From Stenogyne calaminthoides (lineage: Eukaryota; Streptophyta; Magnoliopsida; Lamiales; Lamiaceae), in assembly GCA_037126765.1 (NCBI GenBank), contig JBBCBC010000043.1, forward strand, positions 1,736,001-1,800,000: a stretch of DNA of 64,000 nt, read 5' to 3'. The translations under genes were made by a program, and so were the position numbers. Position 1 is the first letter of the stretch. Every line of letters begins with the position of its first letter. The notes below the pieces were generated by a model that saw only the letters and a program-made list of their open reading frames with translations, had not been told where the DNA came from and did not search any database. This document shows positions 46,293 to 57,400 of this stretch, one piece after another.

Positions 46293-46709
46293 GTTTTATT
46301 TGGTGGTTACTTTAGAAGAGCACTTATTCGAAATGAAATAATCTTATCTACACAGCAAGAAAATTGATGTTTAATAATAAAAATCCTGTCAACATTTTCT
46401 TTTTATGGAAAAATCCTGTCAACATCGTTTCTCTAACTAAAAGTTTTTAATAACAATAGATAATCTTTAATGTCAAAATCAATTTTCTTGTAGTTCTAAT
46501 ATTTTACAATAATTGCCATTTTAAAAAATAACTTAACATATGATAAGATGGTACATCCAAATGTGCCCTTATTCGAAACAATGTCCTACTTTTCCAAAAA
46601 AATGATAATTACGAGAAAAGAAAGATAGAGATTGCAGGTAAAATTAAAATAGAAGATGATAAGATGGTAGGAGTACATATTTTTTTTGTTAGAAATAAAT
46701 GGTACATCT

Positions 46710-46911
46710 TTTTTTTTTTTTTTTTTTTTATCTCTACAAATGATACTTCATTAAGTAAAACGTGAGGTACAAGGGGCACATCATCCTTTACAAATGAAGA
46801 AAAATCAGACCATAGGACCAAAAATCCCAAGCTATAAAAATGCGAAATCACACTGAACACCAATTAGGATTAGTTCGTCAATACACAAAAGCTTGTTAAC
46901 TTTTTTGTTCA
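46710..46911 (-). mobile_element. 5'-truncated LINE 3' end
   Basis: On the minus strand about 180 bp of unique sequence ends CTTGTACCTCACGTTTTAC, TTAATGAAG and a poly(A) run of about 20. It is bounded by imperfect direct repeats AAATAAATGGTACATCT (46693-46709) and AAATAAGATGGTACATCT (46912-46929). This is the structure of a severely truncated LINE insertion. Confidence 0.7.
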
Positions 46912-46929
46912 AAATAAGATGGTACATCT

Positions 46930-47950
46930 AACAACATATAAATGATACTAATTATAAATATAGCTCAAATTAAATCATAACGCATTGGAAGGCTGAATTA
47001 ATGATAATTAATCCTAGCGGTTAATCAGTGTTTAGCTATCCTTAAGTATATATAACTAATATCATTCCATATTAATCCTTTTGTTAAAGGGATAATGTTT
47101 GCATTAATTGATTATGTAAAGGGTATTAGGAGTAGTACTTTCTAAAATTAATCTTAACAAAAACTCCAATTATTATATATAAGAAATGTAAGAAAGTTAA
47201 CTTATTTATGTTAATTATAATATATTCACAGTGCCTTCAAACACGTGCACTTTTGAATGATTTGGTGATTGATATGGTAAATGTTTGAGAAATCGAGTTA
47301 AACCTAACCCAAATTGGTGCAGTCAGTCAAGTTGATAACCAAACAAAAACATGAGCATGATATGTTGTTTTTGTTCATTAATTAAAAGGTATTCTAAAGG
47401 GAAGAATGGAAAATAAATATTGAAGTTGGCTTTTAAAGTTTATTTTTGCACCTGTACATGTCAATCACAATTTTGTCATTTCGATCTGTGGATTACTCTT
47501 TCACTTCGTTTTTGTACTTGATTGGCACTTGCTTGCTCTTTTTAAATTTTCTTTTCCTATAAAATCTAGTAAACACGAGAGCTTTTCTTAGAAAATGTGA
47601 AATAAGCCAATTTAAGTGCAATTTTCGCAAGAGAGCTATAACTTAGGAGAATCATGTGCAATCCACCTTTGTAATATTTTGACCTATCATATGTGAACAT
47701 CATCTGACCGGATCCATCCATACTTATTTGTAACAGCTCTCACCTCATGTGTGTGGGCCCTACTAAATTACAACAAATTACAGTGAATAAATACCTCAAT
47801 CTTACCTGTTTATATTAAAAGAAAGAAAAAGGAAATAACCTTAATCTTGTTTTCTTCGTTGCTTGTGCAGAAAAAAAAAATCTTGTTTTCTTCGCTGTTA
47901 ACCTTAAAACTCAAATATGTGCCTTTCTTTTCGGAATACCAATACTATAT
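46930..47950. other. gene-free intergenic DNA
   Basis: AT-rich, with no supported coding sequence or repeat. Confidence 0.55.
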
Positions 47951-48280
47951 TTATGCCTCAAGGCTTCTAAATAAAAAAATAGTAGAGAATAATAACAAAC
48001 TAATGAATCCAAGCAAGTAGAATCGTCCGATTTTACTTGAAAAATAGGGGACACTATTCTCATTTAATATATTAGCTAATGGACTACCTAAAAAATATAT
48101 TTCCGAACTTAACATATTATTTAGAAAATAAAAATAGCAAAAAATAAATAAAATTATTACAAGGTGGGAAAATAGGTTGAACTGATGCAACTCTAGACTT
48201 GCTTTATAGGATCTATTGGGTCTTTTTGTTCGATTTACAGTATTATTATCGACAAAAAACTGTATAAAAAGCTGATTCAT
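47951..48280 (-). CDS. hypothetical membrane-type ORF, possibly organelle-derived
   Basis: A 109-codon frame starts MNQLFIQFF and has two hydrophobic segments (LVIILFIFCYFYFL and FYLLGFISLLLFSTIFLF). It is AT-rich, with a Phe/Ile/Leu/Ser-heavy composition like plastid or mitochondrial genes. I recognise no specific family. It may be a nuclear insertion of organelle DNA or a chance ORF. Confidence 0.2.
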   Translation of the reverse strand: MNQLFIQFFVDNNTVNRTKRPNRSYKASLELHQFNLFSHLVIILFIFCYFYFLNNMLSSEIYFLGSPLANILNENSVPYFSSKIGRFYLLGFISLLLFSTIFLFRSLEA

Positions 48281-48480
48281 GATATCCTACCCAAGATATA
48301 ATATGGGTCAAAATAATACTTTAGAATAATATGTTAAAAATAAGTAAAATGAGTCAAATAATTCAAGTTCGTAGCATAAACTTGATTCATGGAGACCAAC
48401 TCATTATTATCATGCATTGGACTGTCGCTTACGAAAATGTATTCACTAAATTAATACATTACTTTGTACAAGAAAAATAT

Positions 48481-48770
48481 GGGTGGCTGCTCCGGGGGTG
48501 ATTTGACGGGTGGAGGCGCGGAGGTTGGCGGCGCCGGAGGTAGATGCAGTGGTGGTGGCGCCGAGAAGAAAGAAAGGAGAACAGCATTACAGTGAAGAAC
48601 AACCGAAAAAAATGGGGAGGAGAATATTTGAGATTTGAGAAAAAAATTAACGTTTTATAAAAGGGTATAGTTGGTAATTGAATTTTAATGTAGGTGTTAA
48701 CGTTTTATAAAGGGTATAGTTGGTAATTGAATTTTAATGTAGGTGTATAGTTGGTAATTGGGGGTGTGAA
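48481..48770. repeat. GC-rich patch and 50-bp tandem duplication
   Basis: At 48481-48565 a short GC-rich, Gly-codon-like patch (GGCGGCGCCGGAGG) stands out from the AT-rich surroundings. Right of it two near-identical 49-50 bp units beginning TTAACGTTTTATAA lie at 48647-48696 and 48697-48745, followed by a partial unit TATAGTTGGTAATTG. Confidence 0.8.
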
Positions 48771-49091
48771 TAACCGGATCCAAAAAAAAAAGAACTCAAC
48801 ATATGGGTGTTTGGGTTTTGGCCCAACTATAATTCCTTGAAAGCCCATTGTTCATTCTCACTTTCCATGTGTATGTGTAGTGTTTAGCCCAATTCTTTGC
48901 AGCCTCTTTGAACGTCAACAAAAGCCCAACTCATGTTTGCCTTCGATTTTTCCTTTTTATATAAGTTGAGGTTTGCTCCCGGTCTAGTGCATCAAATTTC
49001 CAGTGTTCGTTTTCTTCTAGAAATCGTTGAGCCTTTACCCCATTAGAATTATAAGATACCGTCGCATTGGGCGAATAATTTAGTATGGATG

Positions 49092-49846
49092 CTATGTGAA
49101 ATAATTTAGTTTCATCTAAAAATTTGAATTTGTAGAGAGGGTAGAAAATCAATTCATTTATTTAATTTTCCTCAACACTCCCTCCACTCGTGGCCCGAAT
49201 CATTGTCTTTGTCCTTTGGGAGGGAGGCCTAACGAGTGAACAATTTAAATGGGTAGAATGCTTTTCACGAGAATGGAACCCAGGATCTGGGCTGAGACAA
49301 AAATTCTGATACCAAGAAAGAATTTCGTCTCATCTAAAAGTTTGAACTTGTATAGAGGGTAGGGAATCAATTAATTTATTTAATTTTCCTCAACACTATG
49401 TTTTAAAAAGTACCCGGCAGGTCGAATTGGTCCGACCGTTATTCGGCAAGCACAACAAATCGATTCAAAGAATTAAATTACTTGACTATCGAACCACCTA
49501 TAAAGCGTTCAAAAATGGGAATAGCAGCACATAGCGCTGACTGGTTGAAACAGTTGACTCGCCGGTTTGACATTATTTGAAAATAAAATATAATTGAGAA
49601 TTATTTTGTATTTTTTAAAAACTTATCAAAGAGTCCATCTTGCAATTTTAGGGGCTATTTTACAATTTTGAGGAACTATTTTGAAAAATTAAATTGAAGG
49701 GCTATTATTTTAAATATATAAATGATTATTTATAATATATATTTAATAATATATTATGTAATTATGACATCATATCGACTCAACTGGTTGAACCCGATTC
49801 AACCGACTGTTCGAATCAACATCCGCTTCCGCTTTTAAAACATAGT
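49092..49846. mobile_element. hAT-like MITE, split by a TRIM
   Basis: The inverted ends CTATGTTTTAAAA and TTTTAAAACATAG are perfect over 13 bp once the TRIM at 49097-49395 is set aside. Outside lie 8-bp duplications TATGGATG (49084-49091) and TATGGAAG (49847-49854), one mismatch apart. The MITE proper is 451 bp (49396-49846), with the first five bases duplicated at 49092-49096. Confidence 0.8.
49097..49395 (-). mobile_element. TRIM element, 299 bp with 81-bp terminal repeats
   Basis: Direct terminal repeats of exactly 81 bp (49097-49177 and 49315-49395) begin TGTTGAGGAAAATTAAAT on the minus strand. A primer site TGGTATCAGA (initiator Met tRNA) directly adjoins the 5' repeat (49305-49314). 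A purine tract GTGGAGGGAG adjoins the 3' repeat. The target duplication is CTATG (49092-49096 and 49396-49400). The 137-bp interior has no coding capacity. This is the diagnostic structure of a terminal-repeat retrotransposon in miniature, moved by another element's enzymes. Confidence 0.92.
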
Positions 49847-49854
49847 ATGGAAGG

Positions 49855-50479
49855 GCAAAGTGTTGTTTACTTCTTTACACACAGTGCATTGTGCAATTCT
49901 AGTGAATTTTTAAACTATACAAATTATTTTCAACGGTGTATGTAGACTGAACAACTTGCATAACTTCCATGTTTAAAAAATATAGTTAAGGTGGACGATA
50001 GTGCATATATAGAAGTCTTACTCATTATGAAACTATTTTAAAGAAGGTAGAATATATATGGATGTTATTTTGATAGAAAAACCCTCTCCCGTCATCACCT
50101 TTCCTTCCCGGTCTATCTAATTCCTTTAAATATTTGAAGGCGATTTTGTTGCCTTGTTACCTTTCCTGAATTTAGTTTACGGCGTATGTGGTGTCTCGCA
50201 TCCTTTTCAGTCGATGTGGTGCGACGCTTCACAAACTTCACTTATTAATAAAATTTGTTTGCTAAACATAAACCTGATTCTGACAACCAATCCTTTAAAC
50301 AAATCACAATCTAATTTGTTCAAAGGATTGAATATGTAAAAAAAATAAAAATTAAACGGACTACTTATTCTGCAGTACCTAAGGATCCCTAGAATTTAAG
50401 TTTGGACAAAAATATGAGACAGTCTCATACATTAGACAAGTACAAACTAGCACAAATCAACACCCACTCATTCAAAGTG
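49855..50479. other. gene-free intergenic DNA
   Basis: No supported gene. It holds the 3' flank of the peptide gene at 50480-50912. Confidence 0.55.
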
Positions 50480-50912
50480 TTAATGTCCAAACCATGAAAC
50501 CATCTCTAGCAAGTGTGTGTCGTACCAGATGGGGTCACTGATCGGGCCTGTTCCTGGGACCGGAGGTGGAGGTGCGGGCCCTGCGGGCCGGCCCAAATCC
50601 CATGATTTTTGTTCCTTGTGTACACAATTGGTTATGGCATGAAAAAGCCAGTTTATGAGGTAATTCTGTTGGGAAAAAAAAAAGGAGGAAGCAGATGAAA
50701 TAGTTTCTCCAACATCTGCATGCATACATATTGTATAATCCAAACTTTAATTAGTTAAACATCATGCATGTTGATTAATAATATTAAAGAGAGTGGAAAA
50801 AAGCTGCATGTATGATCATCACCTGAGAATCTCTGGCCTGAATTCCGGAAATAGCTAAAGCTGCTGTCAAGAGTAGAATCATAACCTTAAAAGCAGTAGG
50901 CATCATTATCAT
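50480..50912 (-). CDS. small secreted proline-rich peptide precursor, two exons
   Basis: Exon 1 (50823-50912) encodes 30 residues: a start MIMMPTAFKV, hydrophobic core MILLLTAALAISG and a likely cleavage after GIQA, leaving RDSQ. It ends in frame at a CAG then GTGATG donor. After a 208-bp intron, an acceptor ACACAAG opens exon 2 (50480-50614) in the same phase: EQKSWDLGRPAGPAPPPP, then VPGTGPISDPIWYDT and the C terminus LLEMVSWFGH before TAA. The precursor is 74 residues and the mature peptide about 48. No cysteines, no transmembrane segment. A TA/GA microsatellite lies about 90 bp upstream. The family is not recognised. Related exons lie at 63552-63627 and 63890-64000. A signalling or cell-wall role is inference. 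Confidence 0.6.
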
Positions 50913-50999
50913 ATTTTTCACCAGGTTACTTATTTGTAGTTATTACAGGGAAGCAATGCTAGCTTGCTAGCAAGATATTAACCTAACAGCTTTGCTTTT

Positions 51000-51027
51000 A
51001 TATATATATATATAGAGAGAGAGAGAT
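51000..51027. repeat. (TA)n(GA)n microsatellite
   Basis: Seven TA units are followed by about six GA units. On the minus strand this gives a CT-rich plus TATATATA tract about 90 bp upstream of the peptide gene start, where it could serve as the TATA region. Confidence 0.85.
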
Positions 51028-52017
51028 GGATATAACATCACTGTATTAATTAGTCAACAATTTTGTTTTAAGATTATTTCATTAAAAATGAAGAGCAGGT
51101 ATGAATTTTGATGGAAGTATATATTAAGAAGGATATTCAAGGTTCCAGTCTCATTCAATTGGCCATTTTGTTTTGTTTAACCATTTTGCCTTACGTGTAT
51201 TAATTAGTTTTTCAAGACAAATACTAATAACAAAATACTTTAAATAGGGCCAAAAATGGAAATAGTCATTTAACGATTTCTTAAATATAGTATAATTGGC
51301 TTAAATTATAGTGTATTTTCACTTTTTTATTTACCCACCATCCCGTAACTGACCTAAACTTATATGAGACACACTTGCGTGAGAGAGCGCGTAGATGAAA
51401 TATAATTTTGACATGATATTTTAATATTTTAAAAGAATTGAATATTAATTTAGGCTAGTTTGTATCCCGTGTTACATATATATGTCGTCTATACGAGTTT
51501 TGTTCATCTTTTATTCACATATAGTGAATAATAGTATTTCTATATTTGTCTATATTAATTAATGAGTATAATTTAATATTAATACAAACGTGTTGATTGA
51601 ATACGAATCAAGGGTTCCCACTGTTGGATTAATTCCAATATTGACCTAATTTACCAATTTACAAATTCTCACTTACTTAAAAAAGAATATTTTTTCCGTA
51701 AATAAAGTCTCATGTGCAATTGATGCACGGATCACTCACCCCAAGTTTACCCATATATCCACATAAAATATTTAATATATTTAATGGATCAAGTATTTTT
51801 TTAAATGGTGCACAAGAGACCCACTATTTTTCGCAAGAATGCGTCAAATTTCCTTCACAGTCTCTGCACCACAAAGTCAATTTAAGTTAACTTTATGTTT
51901 TGTCCTATTTTTACACACTCATTTTATCTTTGGATATTCTTCAGTAGATAGTAAAAGGCGAAAAAAATAAAAATTCTTCAGTACATAGTTTATTATATTT
52001 AATGATGAGATAATTAC
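51028..52017. other. gene-free intergenic DNA
   Basis: AT-rich, with no supported gene, RNA or clear repeat. Confidence 0.55.
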
Positions 52018-53110
52018 TGGTAGGTTCCAATTTGATAGAAATATTGCAAGTAGGTTCCACCTACTTTTTACAATTACTAAAAAGTTCCAAAATGAGATAA
52101 AATATCCAATACACCCTTCCTACATTTCTTCAGCCTTGACCTACCCCATTTCAAAATCACAATCTCAAATTCCAAATTCAAAACCCAATCTGCAAAATCC
52201 AAATCCCCCACCACCACCCAAATTCAAACCCCAAAGCTGCAAAACCCAAACATCATCGCCGAAACCCTCTCCCCTGCCGCCGCTCCGCCGATGGAACCCT
52301 CTCCCCTGCCTCCGCTCCGCCGATGGAAAACCCTGCCGTGAAAGAGAATCACGAGAGCCTGAAGAAATCCAGTGAGGGGATTTCGAAGGGGGGGCTGTGG
52401 CGGTGACGGAGGCCGTGGGCGGCGGCGTAGAGAACAAGGAGACTGATCAGAAGAGTGTAATTAGTGGTGGAGGTTGAGGGGAAGGACGTGGAGGAGTTTC
52501 GTAAGGGAAGACGACGGTGTTGCCGGCTGCGCAACTCATAACTACGGCGGTTGTGAGGAATTTCAGTTCGCGGCCTCCAGCTCCGCCACATCGCCGCCGG
52601 AAGAAGAAAGCCCACCCCTGCGCTGCCGCCTCGCCCCCTCCCCCGTCGCCAACCCACCCATCTCATCTCCCTCTTCCTCACTTTTTGGATCTATTTATTT
52701 TTCTGGAGAAATTGTGGTGGTGGATTTGTGCACATCTTTATGAACTGCTGGGTTCACTTTAAATCTGTTTTTGGTATTTAAATTTGTTTCCATTTTGGTA
52801 TTTAAATCTATTTTTTTTTTGGGTTCTGCAGATTTTTATTTTGGGATTTTTCGCATGCATCTGATTTTGGGTTGAGGTGTTGGCGAGTGATGATGATTTG
52901 ATGGTTTTTTGCTAAAATTCTACCATGGGAAAGGAATAATGAAATGGAAAGGAAGGATCAAAGAAATTGGGGGAAAAAAGATGGAGGAAGAAGATGGAAT
53001 TGAAGATGCTGATGATACAGATTTGAAGACGGTGGAAGAAGATGAAGATGGAGATGGATCTGTAAAGTTTCTGGAATTTTTTTATACCAAATTTATATGC
53101 ATATAAAAAT
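52018..53110. repeat. GC-rich repeat unit, copy 1
   Basis: Begins with GGTAGGTTCCAATTTGATAG, passes through a C-rich stretch (CCACCACCACCCAAATTC) and a GC-rich core at 52250-52660, then ATCTTTATGAACTGCTGG and GATGGAGGAAGAAGATGG. Short open frames occur on both strands in the GC-rich core but overlap each other, and none has recognisable domains. Landmarks recur in the same order at 53340-54450. A repeat that has captured gene fragments is possible. Confidence 0.6.
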
Positions 53111-53339
53111 TATATTTTCGTATATCTTTGCGTATTTGATGTGCATTTATATTTGTGTATATGTGCATATCGAAGAAGACGAAAATATGTAATTTTTTTA
53201 ATTTTAGACGAAAATGTTTTAACACTCATTTTATATATGTAAATTGTTGGAAAATTTATAGTTTTGATGAAAGTTTGTAATAGAATGAGGTCGCCTTCCT
53301 ACATTGGATTCATATAAAAATAATGAGATAAAAAATCAC

Positions 53340-54450
53340 AATCTTCCTATGTAATTTTTCAAATTAAAAAGTTCCAAAATGAGATTTAAAATTCCCTTCC
53401 TACATTTCTTCCATTCAAACCCCAAATTTCAAAAACAATCTCAAAACCAATTCAGCCTTAGGATAACTCCAAATCTAAATCCCGGTTAGTGAGAACTCTT
53501 AAAAGCATCTGTTGGTGTCCTCCCAAGTCCCGGTTAAATCCGGTTAAGTTTGCAAAAACCCCTCCTTTTTGATTGCAAAATCCCATAAATCATTAAATTT
53601 ATTTTTTCCCCTAAAATCCAGTTAGAACCCTTTTCTCATGGCCTCCGCCTCGCAGAGTTAAGGGACCTACAAGTGGTATCGACTTTTGGGCGGAATTTTC
53701 AAAATTTTCGGCATGGATAGAAAATGTATCATGATGGAAGTTCTCTATTGAAGGGTAATGTCGACCAAAATCATTGAATGATTCTGAGGGAAGGACGAGG
53801 AGTGATTTTTTTTATAAATCGTAGAGAAAGGAAGATTTTAAATTAAAAGAATATATTATGGAAAAAAATTTTTTTTCAGTTCGGAAATAAATTTAAAAAT
53901 TGCGGGGCCGGAAAAAAATTTTACGGCGGTGCTGAGGAATAAAAATCCAGCTCCGTGCTGCCTCCATTTAAAATCGCCAAAAAAAATAAATTAAAAAACC
54001 CACCCATCTTCCTCACTTTTGGATCTATTTATTTTTCTAAAAAAATTGTGGTGGTGGATTCAGTAAACATCTTTATGAACTGCTGGGTTCACTTTAAACT
54101 GTTTTGGTTTTTAAATTTGTTTTGGTATTTTAAATTTTTGGACCAGCCGTTTCTGCAGATTTTTTATTGGCAATTGCTTGGAATTATTTTTTTTGCTATT
54201 CTGCAGAATTTTTATTTTGGGATCTCGGAAAAATGATGGCTCGGAAGATATTTAAAAGGTATACGATCGGAAGCAGATTTTTTTTGATGATGATTTTGAA
54301 AGTCCGAAATGGATGTTTTTCAAAATCATCTCAAACGAATTTGAACCATTGGGGTAAAGATTGATAAGGAGGGAAATGAGAAACCCTCCACAAAGGAAGG
54401 ATCAATTTACGAAAAAGGTTTTTTTAAAAGATGGAGGAAGAAGATTTTGA
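53340..54450. repeat. GC-rich repeat unit, degraded copy 2
   Basis: Matches copy 1 at AAAAAGTTCCAAAATGAGAT, CCCTTCCTACATTTCTTC, the ACGGCGGT..TGAGGAAT block, TTTGGATCTATTTATTTTTC, ATCTTTATGAACTGCTGG and GATGGAGGAAGAAGAT. The GC-rich core is mostly lost or altered and small indels are frequent. Confidence 0.6.
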
Positions 54451-57400
54451 AGATTTGATGAATCAAGCGGAAGAACCGGTTCTTACGAAGAAACCTGAAT
54501 GGATTGAAAAACAACCTACAAAAGGAAGTCTAAGAAGATTTTGCCTAATAAGCATGGAGAAAACCATCTATGCGAAAAGGATATGAATCTTTTGATGATT
54601 TTAGAAATGGAATCTTTTTTTCTTTGGATAAAAAAAGACAAAATTTGAAAAGGTAAATCATAAGTTTAGGTTGTAATCATTCGTAGAAAGCATATTAAAT
54701 ATGATTATGTTTATATTTCACCATAGAAGTGCTTTCTGTTTTATATATCGGGACCCAATGAATATTGCGGGTTTTGTGCAAGCAACTATCACGGTAATCG
54801 ATAGTGGATGCTCAAGGCACAGGTGGAAGCAAAATCGGTTCCTACATAGAGCGAAAGGCCGCATGTACTCTTTTTAATTTGGTTATACCAAATTTTAAAG
54901 AATGATGAAAAACACAACCTATTTTATTTGATCAATGCACTAAATTTTGATATTTTTGGTTCAAAATCTATAAACAAAAAATCATGCCGATTGTTAGAGT
55001 TCCAAAATTATTAAAAAAGAAAGCCATAAAACTTTAAAACTCCTAGGATGTCTCTTGGAAGGACTTCCGAATGAAAAAGGATCGGACATGTCCATGTCAA
55101 TAAAATTCAAAAATTTAAATTGTTTTCATATGGATTTTTGGACCGGTTACAACATCTAAAAAATAATTTTATTCCAAGTTTACGGGTTATATTCTTACAT
55201 AAGAAGAATTTAATATGAGCTACTATTACAAAATAAAATAAATAAACTCCTTTATTACTTGATTTTTTCTAAGTTTTTTCTGATGTAAAAAATTTAGCGA
55301 GAAACAGAACTCTCAAAGAAAAAAAATTTGATTTTTTAGATGTCTTCATTAATTTTTATAAAAAATTCTTAGAATTTTATACACAACAATGGGAAAAAGT
55401 CGGTTGAAGACCTTGAGTATATTTCTATATCATACAACAAAAAAAAGAATTTTTCGATCAAAAAATCGCAACAAGAAATCAAATCAATTAAAAAAAAATT
55501 TCAAAAAAATTAATTAAAAAAAATCTCTTTTAGGGGAACTCTGAAGTTCATAAAAGGGCATAAATTCAAAATAAAAACTTGTTCTAAAAAATGGACCAAA
55601 TTTAAAAACTAAAAATCGAGCAGAAGAACACGGATAACCCGGTCATCCAAATCGATAATTGGAACCCCGTCGATAAAATTAAAAAAAAAATTCTTTATTT
55701 ACGTCTATCTATCTAAAAAAAATTTAAATTTAAAAAATTTGAGAAATTAGTAGCGGACCCGCCATCAAAAGGCGTTTAAAATGGATCTTCAAGAACAAGA
55801 GATGAGAAAAATGTTATTACCGGAAATTTTTGCTAATTAAATCGAGAAGAATTTTTTGAATTTATTTTATTTTAATATTTTTCGGATTTGCTTTTTAAGT
55901 TTAGCGGAGGAAGTTTATTATTTGAAAAGGGAAATCGTTTTATTTTACTTTCTTATTGGGTTCACTAAGATGAGAACCTTTTGAGAATAGAAGATGGAGA
56001 AGATATTGATTTTTATAATATTTTTAAATTTATGTGAAAATTTTAATTTATTTTGATGGGTCGGATGAATTTTTTTTTTTAAACAAAGTTCGGAAGGATA
56101 TTCATTTAAAAATAAAGGATATAGGAATATTTTTATTTAAATTTATTCAAAATAAATTTTATATTTTAATTCAAGATAATTTTTCGAAAAACAAATCGGA
56201 AGGAAATAGGGCTCTCATTGGATCATTTTATCAATATAAAAAAAACCACCTTACTAAATTCTTAAGTATCTGAAGGAACAATAAAAAAATAATCTAGAAC
56301 TTAGTGGGTAAACGATTATGGAGGTTGCAAGATCGATGAAAAAATCAACCTTAGATAGGAAGTAAAAAATGGTTTTAAAAATAAATAAATTTAAAAGTTC
56401 TTTAATAATGTGAGGGATTACAATATATTTATCGAAATTCTACATAAAAAGATGCAAGCATGTAGATTCATAAGAGATCACGCTGAAAAGAAGAATAAAT
56501 GGAAAAGATTCATATTGATATTCTGAATATTGATATTCTAACCAAATGTTGAGATATTCGAGAGATTTATGCAATGAGCTAGGACTTTAGATCTTTGTCA
56601 CCGAAAATGTTTGATGGAAAATGGGTTAAAATAACGGATCGAGAGAAAAGTTGAGTTTGGTATCTTTATCCGATAAGCAAATTTAAACATATGCGGATCC
56701 AAAAAATTTTAGTTTATCGATTTTAAGTCTATCGGTTTAAAAAAAGGTTTATCGGTTAAGGAAAATGCTCGATTTAAAGGATTATCGATTAAATCAAAGT
56801 ATTTCTTTTGTGATTCGTTTTAATGATATTCAACAAGCAAGATTCGAGAGATTAAAAAGCTATCAATCGCATAAGAAAGGTGAATTTACACAACAAAATG
56901 AAATAAAAACTTTTCATTGATAAAAACCGAAGGTGAGGTTACATTACGAAAGTTACAAGTACAAGAAACTGGAGGTCAAGACATAAATGTTAACCAAAAT
57001 CCTAAACCTATAACCCTAAACCCTCATCCTTGAAGGAAAAGAGATTTTAAACTCTCATTTTCCCCCACTTTTGAAAGGCTTTAAAGAACGAGAATCCCAA
57101 GGCGGTCATAAAAAGTCAAGATCAAGAAAACCGAGCGACAGAGGCCTTGATAGATTCTTTCGAAAGGAGGAATCTCAATTTTGTTGAATACGTGTGCAAA
57201 GAGTTGGTCATCGATCTCATGGGCATCTTTAATGATATTTTATACCGAGACTAAGTCGATGGTTACTATTTTCATTTTTGCATACGGTTAGGAGAAGTGT
57301 CTTCTCGGTTACTGCATAGCAGATCCGGGCCACGGTGGTAGAAGCTTTTGCAAAGAATCGATGTGAAATCAAGATGATGAAGAAAAAACAACAATAAGGG

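Noticed and set aside
52165..52762. Several 79-110-codon frames on both strands
   Set aside because: They overlap one another in a GC-rich repeat, have low-complexity P/S/R composition and decay in the second copy.
57001..57035. Telomere-like CCTAAAC/CCCTAAA words
   Set aside because: Two or three imperfect units without an array.
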